From contig CM040121.1 of assembly GCA_022559845.1 (NCBI GenBank), positions 344,384,243 to 344,448,242 on the forward strand: a stretch of 64,000 nt of DNA, written 5' to 3'. Below the pieces are notes generated by a model. The model made no database searches. It was not told the origin of the DNA and was given only the letters and a program-made list of their open reading frames with translations. This DNA is from Amorphophallus konjac. Its lineage: Eukaryota; Streptophyta; Magnoliopsida; Alismatales; Araceae. Of the stretch, positions 20,931 to 32,785 are shown one piece after another. Both the position numbers and the translations under genes were made by a program. Numbering within the stretch: position 1 is the stretch's first letter; each line of letters opens with the position of its first letter.

Positions 20931-22549
20931 TGTTGACACCCATTTTATGACCAATAAGTTGGGTCACCTCCTTATCAATTTTTATGATGTCCCGAGTTGT
21001 TCATCGGTTATTAGGCCATTTTTTGGTCACTTTTGGGCTTATTTTTATGCGTTATTCTCCCTGGTTGGGCCTGGTTCCTTTTATCTTTCGACATGTGAGC
21101 TCATTGGGCCTGGATAAGGGCTAATAAGAATTTTATTGATGATTAACTTGGAGATTTATTGGCCTTTATCTCTTTTGTCACGTCTATCAGCCTTGCGGTC
21201 TATCGTACGACCGTTTGGTCTAATTGGCGGTCCTTTGCTAGACCGCTAGGCATACAGAGAGTCCTGTTAGGTCTCTTTGGTCTTATCTCTTTGTGGATGA
21301 CTGAGCCATGTGGTCTATCGGTCGACCGTTTATAGAGCCTTGCGGTCTATCACAAGACCGTTATTGGAGATACAGAGTCCTGCTTTGTCTGTTTTTCCTC
21401 TCTTCGGTCGTAGTCGAACTAGAGTCCTTGATTTGTTGATTTCTCTCTAGATAGAGACTCTCAGAAGCTTCTGTTTATTTCTATGAAATCTTGGGAGTAT
21501 TATCTTCGAGATTTATCTAAGTTCAGGTCTATTTCCATGTCATTATCTCTCCAACTCGACCAGAGGGTTTGGGGGTCTATAAATAGAACCCTTGGCTTCA
21601 TGGCTTGAGGAGGAGATTTCTGGAGTTTGTCATGAAGTGCTGCTGCGTTCTGGAGTGAGTGCCAACAAGGGAGAAGTCCTTTCTACGTCCTTAAGGCTTC
21701 TGGTCCAGGGAGTATTGAGTTTCATTCATTTAGTTTGTGTCTTTCTTTCTTAGTTTTTCCCCGTTCTCTTTGCATCATCATAGCATATCCCCTCTTCCTC
21801 TTCCACGTTCTCTGCATTCAACTCACGTTTTAAACACCCTCCTATTCTTTTCCACGCCCCTCAAGGGTTAAAAAACCACCAACACCCCAGGTATCCACCC
21901 TTCCTTTTATGCACTTTAGCTTAATTGCATTATAGATACTACGCTAGTCCAAGGGCTTATTGGGTTGTTTTCTTCGTGTTTACATTCTTCAGCAGGTTTA
22001 CAAGACTCATAGCACGAGGCTTAGCTCTTCTGGCCGGCCAGGAGGGGTGGAGATTCAAGTTCCACGTTTCTATTCTGGGTGCTCTTGCGGCCGTTTGGAA
22101 GACCGTTTACTGATCTCAAGCAGTCTATCGCAGGATCGTTTGGCATTGTCTGGCGATCGTTCTGAGGATCATTTTCTTCCACAGTGCCTGGTTTCTTTCT
22201 CCCGTGGGCGGGTGGCTTCACTTGGCTTTTTCCAAGGTACGTATTATGGTTTTACTGCATTATTTACCTTGGTAGCTATCACACTTTCTTTTATTTGGGT
22301 ACTGGTCATCTCTTTCTTTTTCTTTTATTTTTAGTTGCTCTACACCTACAGTGTGTGTTTTCCTTTTAACCCTTTACTCCACGCCCCGGCGTGTGTTTTC
22401 CCTTGTTTCTGCATTGTTAAGATGACATGCCGATGAATTTCATGCTTAGTATTGATTGCTTGAGTTAGTGCATCACTTGCCTACACCATACTCACATATC
22501 ACTACACATCACATCAACAACATCACACCATCACATAAAAATATCAACA
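20931..22549 (+). repeat. Element G 5' LTR
   Basis: 1619 bp with tips TGTTGACACC and ATATCAACA. TGTTGACACC is common at the start of plant Tat-lineage LTRs. It contains a TATA box at 21578 and four dyads of the form GGTC-N8-GACC at about 21194-21370. There is no second copy in the window, so the right boundary rests on the tip symmetry and the primer site 12 bases on. Confidence 0.75.
21578..21586 (+). promoter_or_regulatory. TATA box, element G LTR
   Basis: TATAAATAG in a GC-balanced setting, about 650 bases into the LTR. It is a good plant TATA consensus, and the first part of the LTR would then be U3. Confidence 0.65.
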
Positions 22550-22561
22550 ACCCCTATTTTT

Positions 22562-22579
22562 TGGCGATCACGGTGGGAC
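22562..22579 (+). other. Element G primer-binding site (non-Met)
   Basis: TGGCGATCACGGTGGGAC lies 12 bases after the LTR end. TGG at its start fits the CCA tail of a tRNA. Tat/Ogre elements are known to use tRNAs other than initiator Met, often tRNA-Arg; I cannot confirm which one here. Confidence 0.6.
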
Positions 22580-23412
22580 ATCTAGTGCCAATCGTGCTGA
22601 GTTTCTGTTTAACCTGCTGTTCTTTGTTGATCTCAGTTGCCCTTGTGTTTTTCTCCATTTTCCCATTTATTCCCTGCTGTGTTCTGCTCTTTGGTTCCTT
22701 GGCGGTCTCCTCCCTAGCCATTTCTCTCTTAAAAGCGGTCTAGCAATAGACCGTCTTATCTGTTAGCGGTCTCCCATACGACTCTTTCTCCAGTTACAGG
22801 TACGCACATCGAGGTTGCTGTCATTTTTGCATTTTTTTGCTATGTTTATTACTCTTGGGTGCTATCTGGTCTCCTCCTTCTGTTGTAGCATATATTTACA
22901 TCATTATTTGCATATTGTTTGCTAGTTTCTAGGCTAGAAAGTGCATGCACTCCGTTGCACATAGGATCATTCATTTTCTATATCATAGTTGCATTCCCAC
23001 CTTGGTGTGTGATCCTCTCGCCTCCATATTCCATGGGGTCGACTAGGTGACCACATCAGGAACCTCCATAAGTCCCCGCGAGACGTGGATTCCCACACGG
23101 ATGCCGGGCCGGTTGTACCTTCACCATCTCATGTCAGGTTGCATAAGTAAGGGAGAGTTTACACCTAGAGTTAACCAAGTTCCCGATATCCTTCCCATTA
23201 GGGACCTATTGCCGGAGAGAACATTTTGATTCAAATTCAAATCACTAAGGTTCTAAAGGGTGTAATAAATAAAATTTGTGCATCATCATAACTTGGTTGG
23301 CTTTTGTTGTCTCTCATCCCTTTCTTATTTTCGTAAGTTTGAAGTCATCTTGTCTAGTTACTTATTTGTGGTTGTTTGTGTTTTTTGCATCGTGTCTTAG
23401 GTACTACATTGC
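22580..23412 (+). other. Element G untranslated leader
   Basis: Pyrimidine-rich leader with no coding signal. It contains one further dyad CGGTC-TAGCAATA-GACCG (about 22733-22750). Nothing else recognised. Confidence 0.5.
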
Positions 23413-24524
23413 ATGTGGAGTTGCTTTCGATCCTTAGATTCATCTCCTAGGGGCAATTCCTCTTTCACTTCTTACTTCAACCCTTTGTTACAATCCAACA
23501 TGTCTTCCTACGACCTTCCCCGTTCCCATCAGGAATCTCTTCCCCAGGGTCTCTTAGAGGACCCGCCCAGGGTCATCCAACTTCCATTCGGAGAAGGGTC
23601 AGTCCCTCCTCCATCCTCTATTTCCATGGAGGGCATGCAACCCTCCCTTTCCACCAATAATCCCACCGGTCACATCTTGCAAATGATGGCCCAGTTGGAT
23701 CTGGCCCAACTTCAGACCCTTTATCAGACCTTGCAGGGGTCCAACGCCCCATCTCCCATGATTTCACAGGGTCTGTCCACCACATCCGTCTTTCAGTCTA
23801 GGGTTGATGGGCCCGGGGTTTCACCCATTCCTATTGATCTTACCCCGGTCCAGCCCAAGATCCTTTGATTCTCCAGTCTGGAGGTAAGCCAGTCCTCTGG
23901 ATCGGCCCCTCAAGTCCTTGATAAAGAGAAAACAGTTCTTCCCTCATTCACCCAGACTGATTCTTATAGGACCATTCCATCGGTGCCACAAGTTCTTGTT
24001 GGCCTGGTCGATTTCACTCGCCCTCAGCAAGGGGCAGCCCATGTCCACTCCAATTCGGGTCATCCTCCGGCCCAATATCCTTCTCACGGGCCTCCCCTCC
24101 TTCCGTCTATCCTTCGGCTCCTCACCTTGAGCTTGCTCCTTTCACTCCTACTTCATCTCGGGAGCAGGAACTTCTCGATAAATGGGCCGCCATGCAACAA
24201 CAACTCGACTTCCTTCAGAAGCGGGTTGGCCCACAATCCTTGGCAGACGTTCCAGTTCCTAGTTTCCACAATATCCGATTCTCTCCTCAATCTGAGCTCC
24301 CCACATACCGCAAGTATTACGAGAACAACAACCCTTTTATTCATGTGAGGGATTTCATGTATGAATCGGCGCAATTTCAATATGATGATCGCCTTATGGC
24401 GTATTTATACCGCCGGTCACTAGATGGAGTTGCACTGGAATGGTTTTATGCCCTGCCATTAGAAGATGCCAAAAGTTTCAAGGTTGTGAAGGAGAAGTTT
24501 ATTCAAAGGTTCCAGGACCGGGTT
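23413..24524 (+). pseudogene. Element G gag, first part
   Basis: A Pro/Ser/Gln-rich N-terminal region (likely from the ATG at 23500, MSSYDLPRSH) runs to a TGA at about 23866 and continues in the same frame. Near 24085-24110 the frame shifts. The capsid part then reads PVPSFHNIRFSPQSELP, HVRDFMYESAQFQYDDRLMA, LEWFYALPLEDAKSF, KEKFIQRFQDRV, the signature wording of Tat/Ogre gag. At 24524 it is cut by element D. Gag would build the particle; here it is broken three ways. Confidence 0.85.
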
Positions 24525-27500
24525 TGTCACGCCCCGATGCGGAAACTCGGGACGTACAGTTAGAAACTAGCTAGCAGGAAAGAGAGAGAGAGCTAATCTA
24601 AATATAACACAAGTGTTATGAAATGGAAATAACTTATTGATCATTAAACAAACCATAACTGATACAATAATCCTCAAACCAACTTAATACAACTGAGACA
24701 TTAAACACTAAACATTAACAACATAACTGAAGCTAAAAAACTCTCTAAAGCACAACTAATAGGATAACACTGCCAACACCACTCTAGAACTGGTGCACTC
24801 AAGACATCACTCCTGCCCATCCCCGATGGTAAGCTCGTCACCTGAATAGCCTGGAAAGGGGGGAAAAACAACAACTATGAGCTGATGCTTAGTAGGAAGT
24901 AACAGGCAAGTTTACATGATTAACAAGTTAATTACATTTTCACATGCCATGCTAAAAAGAAATAAATGACGATAACGATATAATGAAACGACGTAATAAA
25001 AAGATCTTGCAAGGTCAAGAAATATAAGATGCCAAGAATTAACAAGATAACAAGTACAAGAATTTACAACAGGAGATAGTAATAAAGAATTGGCCAACAA
25101 GCAGTAATTAACATCAATTCAATCACGATCAAGTAACAAGTAACAAGAGATTTTTGTCATAGACGTAACAAGCAAGCAAGTGTTCGGTGCAATGCCTCAC
25201 CATGTCATTAACATCCCATGGGCTCAATAATTTTTGGGCGCTCTCCCCAGGACCAGACCGGGCCCCTACGGTGCGTTGGCATCGATTTATTGGATCCAAG
25301 ATCCCACGCGTCTAGACATTCAGTCAATTTTAATGGCCAATTTAATCAGAGGAATTACTGCCATAAGTTCAGATTTAAAGGACTAACTTTGTCCTTTGAT
25401 TCAAGAGTACAAAACATGGTCAAACTCATCTCCAAGAGATGTGCGGTCATAAGAGAGCCGCTCAAGGGTATATATGGTTAACACAGGGCCGTACATATAG
25501 GAATTGGACTGAAACTCAGCCCGCGAGGTCAAGAAAGAATGGCTGACAGTGGGCCGCTCTAAGGTATGAACGGTGCAATATGGGCCGCTCATGTCCAGAA
25601 GACATTAAGGCCCATGAACAAGATATACGGTCCATACTGGGCCGTATAAAGATATGCGGTCACAATCGGGCCGCCGAAGAGGATATGTGGTCACCTACTA
25701 ACCACGCATGCCTCTCGTCGTCCGATTTGATCCAAGACTCAAATCAGCGAATTAAACACATAACCCAATGTTTTTATAGTTCATTAGGTTCAAAACAGGG
25801 ATATAAAGAATTCCCGTGAAGATGGTAATGCCGCCGGATAGAGTTTCCGGGGGTAAAACCAAGACTAGCACGCTAATCGGCTAACGACTTGTTACAAGTC
25901 GGAAAGTTAAACACGCTGTTCTACTATAGTACAGCAGATACACAGCAAGATAATGACCATATTAATCCCAATTTCATGTCAAATTAACAAGAATTAAGTT
26001 ATACATTAAGTCAAGATGCCAAAAAGATTAATCAGGATGATAGCGGGTATGAACAAGATCGCGTAAGTCGCGTATGAACGAATAACAAGCAATTAACAAA
26101 AATTTAATTGCATAATTAATAATTTATAATGTGGGTTTCTATTTTACTAATTACCAATTAGAACACTAAGATGAATGCATTAGGACTAGTATTAAGTGGT
26201 TTTCTGTCTAGATAAACGGTTGGTAAAGGGCCGTATAACTATCGGGCTTAACAGGGGCTGAAACGGGCTCAAAAGGGGGTCTGGGAGTTGAGCGGCCAGG
26301 GGCATGGCCGCCCATGTACTAGGGCGGTCTAGTATAGGGCCGCACATCCCTGGGTTGTGCGGCCCAGGGCAGGGCCGCCCATCCACTTGTGTGGCCACCT
26401 GCAGGGCCGTTCAACTTATGTGGTCCTGTTTGGACCGTTTAACCTGTTGGGAGTGGATATGTGGTCAGTTTTGAACCGTCCAACTAGTTGTGTGGTCATT
26501 TAGGAACCGTTTAACTCCAGTCTATGCCAGAGTCATGTCTGGGCTTGAGTTGTGCAGTCTATCGTGCGACTGTCCATCTCTGGTCGTCTCCGGTCATCCC
26601 TTCCGCGTCCGGTGAACGCCGGGAAGCTAAGGGGTTGATAGGGTTGCACTAAAATGCTAATAACTAATGGAAATGGACTCCAAATAAGAGGCTTTTGGTA
26701 CCGTTGGAAAGCTAACAGAGAATACTATCTATCAGTAAGGCCAATTTCAAATTATCTTTCCAAAATCAAGGTTTATTAAGGCAAGAACACGGGAACCCTA
26801 ATTCTGACATGCTGTGACTAAAACGTAAAATTCTCTCAACATACAGAACGAAAATTGGGGCTTCTTATGTCAAAAGAAAGCCACTATGATGCTGAATCCA
26901 ACCATATATGATATGGTTCATATGGATCAGGATTAATACTTCGAAATCAGAAATCAACTCGGAAGAACACATCAAAACTAGGTCTAAACATGCTGTTACT
27001 ATGAACAGAAATTCTCTAAACATGCTTCATGAATTTTAGGGCTTTCTATGTTAAATGAAAGCTAACAACATGCTGATTACATCATGTAAGTTAATTAGAG
27101 TTTAACTTGTTAAACCTACCTCAAACGACGGTTGAAATAAGATGCTAGATATGAAGAACGAACTTGCTAACCCTTCACAAAAACCTCGATAGCTCTCTAG
27201 ACACTTGATAAAAATTGGGGCTTTCAGTCCCACTGGATAGATCTAGTCGAGAGGAATAAAATGATGTATTCATGATCGAATTTTGGTTGAGAATTCCTAC
27301 CTCAATTGAAGAAACAAAGAAGGAAGAAGGATGACGACGGCCTACCGACACACCTTCAGTAATCGCCAGATATCTCCCCAGATCTGACTCCTCTGCGGAC
27401 ACAGCTTCTACCAAACGAAACTAGGGTCGAAGAGCTTTCTATCTATAGCTCATACACCTTCTGGAGAGTTCTGAGCTGGGAGAATTCGACGGGGCAAGTG

Positions 27501-27975
27501 ACGTGTTAGAAACGGCGCCGAAAAGGTTGACTCAATCAAACTCGGCCGGCTGTGCCTTCTAGGGTTAGGGTTTCGAGAAATTGGTAGAGGGCTTTTGATC
27601 CTCAGATCAAGACCGTTCATTTGCCTCTGATTTGAGTTAATTTGGTCAAGTATTAAGCCTCAATTTCGTGTTTTAATCCATGGTTAGGTAAGGGTCAAAA
27701 AGTGTGCACTTAAGGGCTAAATCTCCAATTAGATCTAACCACGGATTTATAATGGCTTAATTACAGAAGACAAAGTTGTTATCTACATCGACCTTAACCT
27801 GTTTACTATTTTTATGGATTTTTATAAGGTAGTCGGATTTTCACTTATACTATTTCTAACGAATTAAATATTAATAAATCCAAAATTCAATTATTAATTC
27901 AATAAAAATTCAATTCTTAATTAATAAAAGCTTAATAAAGATATTGGGCTCAATTAAATAATTCGGGGTCTTACA
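24525..27975 (-). repeat. Element D 3' LTR (left copy)
   Basis: 3451 bp, nearly identical to 32786-36235. It holds two clusters of dyad modules of the form CGGTC-N7/8-GRCCG, at 25441-25692 and 26214-26590. The remaining stretches show no gene and no strong TATA box; a weak TATAGATA lies on the minus strand near 27440. Confidence 0.95.
25441..26590. repeat. Dyad-module clusters in element D LTR
   Basis: Repeated modules YGYGGTC-N7-GGGCCGY stand about 25-45 bases apart. Examples are ATACGGTC...GGCCGTAT (25625-25647), GCGGTC...GGCCGC (25656-25674), GCGGCC...GGCCGC (26292-26311) and GTGGTC...GACCGT near 26420. I count about fourteen over the two clusters. The right LTR has the same clusters at about 33702-33955 and 34475-34850. 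Confidence 0.7.
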
Positions 27976-28011
27976 CCCTCCCCTACTTAAAGAATTTGGT
28001 CCTTCAAATTC
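27976..28011 (-). other. Element D polypurine tract and hairpin
   Basis: On the minus strand, GAATTTG-N6-CAAATTC (28011-27992) is followed by the purine run AAGTAGGGGAGGG (27988-27976), which abuts the LTR. The layout is the same as in element C (14933-14968). Confidence 0.85.
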
Positions 28012-28050
28012 ACTGCACTATAACCGAGAGTAGGGAAAGAGATCGCTCAC

Positions 28051-28479
28051 CTAGAATAAGTCGGGATACCTCTTCCGCATAGTATCTTCAGACTCCCATG
28101 TAACTTCTTCGGTCCCACGCCGACTCCACTGAATCTTGACCATCGGTATCGAACGATTCCGGAGTTGCTGTTGCTTCCGGTCCAGAATCTTGACAGGTCT
28201 TTCCTCATAGGTCAAATCTTCCTTCAGTTCAAAATCCACTTGCTGAATGATATGAGTGGGGTCGTACACATATTTCCGTAACATAGACACATGGAAAATA
28301 TTGTGTACGCCAGACAAATGCGGCGGTAAAGCCAGTCTGTATGCCACCTCTCCCACTCTATCTAGAATCTCGAATGGACCAATGTATCTCGGACTCAGCT
28401 TGCCATGAATGCCAAATCTTCGGATCCCTCTCGTCGGAGAGACCTTTAAGAACACATGCTCGCCAACCTGAAATTCCAA
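28051..28479 (-). pseudogene. Element D integrase C terminus with chromodomain-like end
   Basis: Starts after an in-frame TAG near 28510 and continues the integrase frame. It reads EFQVGEHVFLKVSPTRG and LSPRYIGPFEILDRVGEVAYRL (the GPY/F module), then HNIFHVSMLRKYV. It ends with PVKILDRKQQQLRNRSIPMV, KIQWSRRGTEEVTWE, the chromodomain wording of Tekay/Del elements. In this family the module is thought to target insertion to particular chromatin. The stop separating it from the core is consistent with CAG-to-TAG. Confidence 0.9.
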
Positions 28480-28509
28480 TGCTCTTCTTCTGTTGTCGGC
28501 ATAACTCTT

Positions 28510-29748
28510 CTATCTGGATTGGGCTACTTGTAACCGGTCTCGGATAACACGGATGTTTTGTGATGATTCTGAAACAAGATCCGATCCAAGCCACTGTTTC
28601 TCACCTACCTCATCCCAACATAACGGGGAACGACAACTCCTACCATACAATGCTTCGAAAGGAGCCATCTGTATACTGGATTGGTAACTGTTGTTGTAGG
28701 CAAACTCAATCAATGCCAGGTGATCACTCCAACTGCCTCCAAAATTAATCATGCATGCTCGCAGCATATCTTCCACTATCTGGTTGGTTCTTTCAGTCTG
28801 TCCATCTGTCTGTGGATGAAAAGTAGTACTGAAATTCAGACGAGTACCCAAAGACTCTTGCAGTCCCTTCCAGAAATGTGAAGTAAATCTGGGGTCTCGA
28901 TCAGACACAATACTGACTGGTATGCCATGGAGTCTCACAACTTCCTTCAAATACAAAGCAGCCAATACATCAACCGTCCACTTGGACTTAATTGGTAAGA
29001 AATGAGCTGACTTTGTCAATCGGTCGACGATCACCCATATCGCATCAAATCCACCACGAGTCCCAGGTAGACCCATAATGAAATCCATGCCAATGCTTTC
29101 CCACTTCCATTGGGGTATGTCGAGTGGTTTCAATTTCCCTGCCGGTCTGAAATATTCAGCCTTAACTTGCTGACAAACCAAGCATCTACTCACGAAGTCT
29201 GCAACTTCTCTTTTCATGTTCGGCCACCAAAATGATCTTTTCAAATCTCTGTACATTTTAGTGCCTCCAGGGTGAATGGTGTATCTGGATCTACAAGCTT
29301 CCTCAAGAATCTTGTTCTTTATTCCAGCTTCATCAGGTACACAAGTTCTACCTTTGAATAATAATCTTCCATCTTCAGCCAACATGAAGTCAGGTCTGCT
29401 GCTCAAGTTTTCCTTGATCTCTACCAGCTCGGGATCATTATCTTGCAAGGACTTGATTTCCATCAACAGTTCGGGCTTAAGTTGAATCTGAGCAATCATA
29501 ACCCGATCATTGTCAATATTAAGATCCAGACTAGACAATTGTTCCAGTAACTTCCATTCTTGTAACATGAGACTGGACAATCTAGCCACAGGCTTCCGGC
29601 TTAAAGCATCTGCCACAACATTGCCTTTGCTAGGATGATACTCAATTGAGAAGTCGAAGTCTTTCAAGTACTCCAACCATCTTCTCTGCCTCATGTTGAG
29701 TTCCTTCTGAGAAAATAAGTATTTCAGACTCTTATGATCTGAGAACAC
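28510..29748 (-). pseudogene. Element D RNase H end and integrase core
   Basis: 412-residue open stretch. It opens with [20 protein letters not shown] and the RNase H end ([11 protein letters not shown]). The integrase zinc domain follows ([13 protein letters not shown]...CLVCQQVK), then the catalytic core: Asp in [10 protein letters not shown], Asp in [13 protein letters not shown], Glu in [14 protein letters not shown], giving a complete DD35E set. It inserts element DNA. It lies one frame off from the upstream RT-RNase H stretch because about five bases are missing near 29745, where a [12 protein letters not shown] motif is expected. Confidence 0.94.
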
Positions 29749-30946
29749 TGTGAAGGTTTCTCCAGTAATGCCTCCAAATCTTCAATGCGAACACCACTGC
29801 TGCTAATTCCAGATCATGAATAGGGTAATTCTCTTCATGCTTCCTCAACTGCCTAGAAGAATAGGCAATCACCTTCCCATGCTGCATGAGTACACAGCCT
29901 AAGCCAATGCCTGAAGCATCGGTATAAACAACAAAACTTCCTTCACCGGAAGGTAAAGCCAAAACAGATGCAGTAGTTAAACATTCCTTCAAAGTCTGAA
30001 AGCTTCGCTGGCAGTCATCTGACCAATCAAACTTGTTCTCCTTGCGGGTTAATCTTGTCATAGGTACCGCAATCTTAGAGAAATCCTGAATAAATCTTCG
30101 GTAATAGCCTGCCAGGCCTAAGAAACTTCTAACTTCCGTCACACTGGTAGGCTGCTCCCAATTCTTCACTGCCTCAACCTTCGAAGGATCAACAAAAATC
30201 CCTTCCTTCATAATGATATGTTCGAGAAAGGACACCTCTTGCAGCCAGAATTCACACTTACTAAACTTGGCATACAGCTGATAATCTCTCAATAATTGCA
30301 AAGCCAACCTCAGATGTTCAGCATGCTCCACTTCATTCTTGGAATAAATCAAGATGTCATCAATAAATACCATGACCCATTGATCAAGATAGGGCCGAAA
30401 TACATTGTTCATCAACTGTATGAAAGCTCCTGGAGCATTAGTTAGACCAAAAGGCATAACGACAAATTCGAAATGACCATACCTGCTGCGGAAAGCTGAT
30501 TTATAGATATCCTCTTCCTTAATCCGCAACTGGTGATATCCAGATCGAAGATCGATCTTAGAGAAATACTGAGCTCCCGCTATCTGGTCAAATAACTCGT
30601 CAATCCTCTACAATGGATATTTGTTCTTGACAGTCAACTGGTTCAATTGCCGATAATCGATGCATAATCTCATCGAATCATCTTTCTTCCGGACGAACAA
30701 TACAGGGGCTCCCCACGGAGAAGTACTAGGACGAATGAAGCCCTTCTCGAGTAATTCCATCAACTGTTGCTTCAACTCCCTCAGTTTCGTAGGAGACATA
30801 CGATAAGGAGCCTTGGAAATAGGAGACGTGCCCGGAATGAGATCAATAGAAAAGATAACTTCCCGCTCAGGCGGAAGTCCTGATAGTTCCTCTAGAAAGA
30901 CATCAGGAAAATCTTGGACAACAGGAATGTCCTTGATCTCAATCTG
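29732..30946 (-). pseudogene. Element D reverse transcriptase and RNase H
   Basis: Begins after the TAG at 30947. RT motifs in order are the pre-RT segment, [34 protein letters not shown] wording, [28 protein letters not shown], the catalytic [10 protein letters not shown] and the thumb [12 protein letters not shown]. RNase H follows with (Y)[14 protein letters not shown] and [14 protein letters not shown]. One in-frame TAG lies near 30606. All catalytic residues I can check are present. The frame is lost at about 29745 by a short deletion. Confidence 0.94.
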
Positions 30947-31864
30947 CTACTCAGGGGTTGCACAGACAAAGGCTAGAAAAGTCTCGCATCCTCGCCTCAT
31001 CAACTTATCAGCTCGAAGAGCCGAAATGAGAGATACAGAGTTGTGGTGCTTAACTCCCACAAAAGAAAGCCTTGGGTGCCTAGTAAAAGACACCGAGCCA
31101 GAACTACAATGAACATTGGCCTCATATCTAGCCAACCAATCTGCTCCTAGGATTACGTCATAATCCTTCATGTCCATGCAAATCAAATCAGCTGGAAAGT
31201 TCTGCTCACCAATCATAACCTTACTAGAAGGATAGAAATGTTGGATTGCTGATCTAGTACCAATAGGGGTTGAGATCTCTAACGGAGAATCCATCAAAAC
31301 AGGTTCCACAGCTAAAGACTTAGCAAATCTCCGAGAAATAAATGAATGCGTGGCACCAGTATCAAAAAGAACAAATGCTGACTTGTCGAGTATAATGAGA
31401 GTACCTTCGACGAGTCCACCATCCTCGGCTGTTTCCGCTTCACTTGCATGCAGAGCTTGGAGCTTGCCTTGTGGTTTCTTGAAGACTTGAGGTTTCACCG
31501 GGGTAGCTTGCTCCGACAAACGAGGACAGTCAGAGATACGGTGCTCCTTGCTTCCACATCGCAAACATGCGCCTAGCTTGCGCCAGCAATTCTCCATCTT
31601 GTGACCAGGATTATTACAAAACTTGCACACGCCCGCAAATGGGACAATAGGGCCAAGCTTCTTGTCTTCACGCTTCGGCATCTTGCCCTTCCACGATCCG
31701 GACCCGCTCCACGAACCAGGTCCACTAACGGGCCTCTTCTTGGTATACCCGGGTTTAACATTCCCGGAACCCGTAGGTTGTTCCTTCTTTGCACCTCTTC
31801 CACGGATTCTCTCCGTCATTTCTAAAGTATCCTCCAGAACTTGAGCTTTTCTCACCATCTCGGA
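30947..31864 (-). pseudogene. Element D gag C terminus, zinc knuckles and protease
   Basis: The frame is the same as gag, from which it is parted by one TAA (31865-31867). It starts with EMVRKAQVLEDTLEMTERI and a basic linker. Two CCHC knuckles, CKFCNNPGHKMENC and CLRCGSKEHRISDC, are intact. The protease carries LFDTGATHSFISRRF and DVILGADWLA. The stretch ends at a TAG (30947-30949). Knuckles bind RNA and the protease matures the particle. Confidence 0.93.
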
Positions 31865-32440
31865 TTAAGTGGAAATTTCCATCAGTGCCAATTGGTTGAT
31901 ATAATGCAGCTTCAGCCCATTCAGAAAACGCTTTGCCTTCATCTTCTCGGTGGAAATAAGGTGTGTAGCATAATGAGAAAGCCGTGCAAAATGAGCCTCA
32001 TACTCCGCCACGGACAGATCTCGTTGTTTTAGGGCCGCGAACTCTGCCGCTTTCTTCTCTTGCACTCGGTCGGAAAAATACTTGCTGTTAAAGAATTCCT
32101 CGAACTCTTCCCACGTAACCTGCTGGTCACCGAGAGTCGCCTTGATAGATTCCCACCAAGTACGTGCATCACGCTCCAATTGGAAAGTAGACAAAAGGAC
32201 ACGCTCCTGGTTGGTGCATTGCATAACTTCGAAGATCCTTCCCATCTCATCTAGCCAGTGCTCGGCTTGGTCGGGGTCGGTCGAACCCGCGAATCTTGGC
32301 GGATTCATTCCTCGGAAGTTCCGATATAGATCACCGGTGCCATGATTTGCAGCTTCTGCTTGAGCCACTTGCTGAAGGGCCTGAGTAAGGCCTTGAACCG
32401 TGCGCTGCAGGTTTCTCCATTCAGCGCGATCCGCTGCCAT
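31865..32440 (-). pseudogene. Element D gag, N-terminal and capsid part
   Basis: Start ATG at 32440 (MAADRAEWRNLQ). Capsid wording includes PPRFAGSTDPDQAEHWLDEM, ERDARTWWESIKATLG, VTWEEFEEFFNSKYF and SVAEYEAHFARLSHYATHLI. The N terminus and capsid align with element C's gag along their length. It ends at a TAA where C's gag has a Tyr codon (QTYTEMVRKA), so this is a point change. The 191 residues before it are undamaged. Confidence 0.93.
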
Positions 32441-32589
32441 CTACACGAGAAATAGATTACTTAGGTTCAATCAAGATAGATAATTACACGATTAAGAAAC
32501 GAACTTAACCCAAGTTTCTACCCATTCTCACCAGGTCAGGTCCTAGACTTTAACAAGATTAGGGGTCTAATGCACCAAGACATGGCCAA

Positions 32590-32700
32590 AACTCGGTACC
32601 TGGCAGAGATAATCGGTCCGAAGACCACTCGCGCAAGTATGTGACCTTCCCGATAGGCGTAGCCTAACGTTCGGACAACACCTTTTGATATACCGGGTTA
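32590..32700 (-). other. Element D structured leader, matching element B
   Basis: Minus-strand leader between primer site and gag. HP1 is at 32650-32674, HP2 (ACTT-GCGC-GAGT) at 32627-32638 and HP3 (GGTC-TTCG-GACC) at 32615-32626. About 40 bases around HP1 are identical to element B (4209-4246), with a few changes after. The remaining leader (32441-32589, 32701-32766) shows nothing recognised. Confidence 0.7.
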
Positions 32701-32766
32701 TTGGGATTCAATGCAAGAACTTAGAAAACCTAGAACTTAGGAAAACCTAGGAATGTGAAACCTAGG

Positions 32767-32778
32767 GCTCTGATACCA
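32767..32778 (-). other. Element D primer-binding site
   Basis: The complement reads TGGTATCAGAGC, continuing CCTAGG, seven bases inside the LTR end at 32786. Initiator tRNA-Met primer type. Confidence 0.9.
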
Positions 32779-32785
32779 ACTAAAC

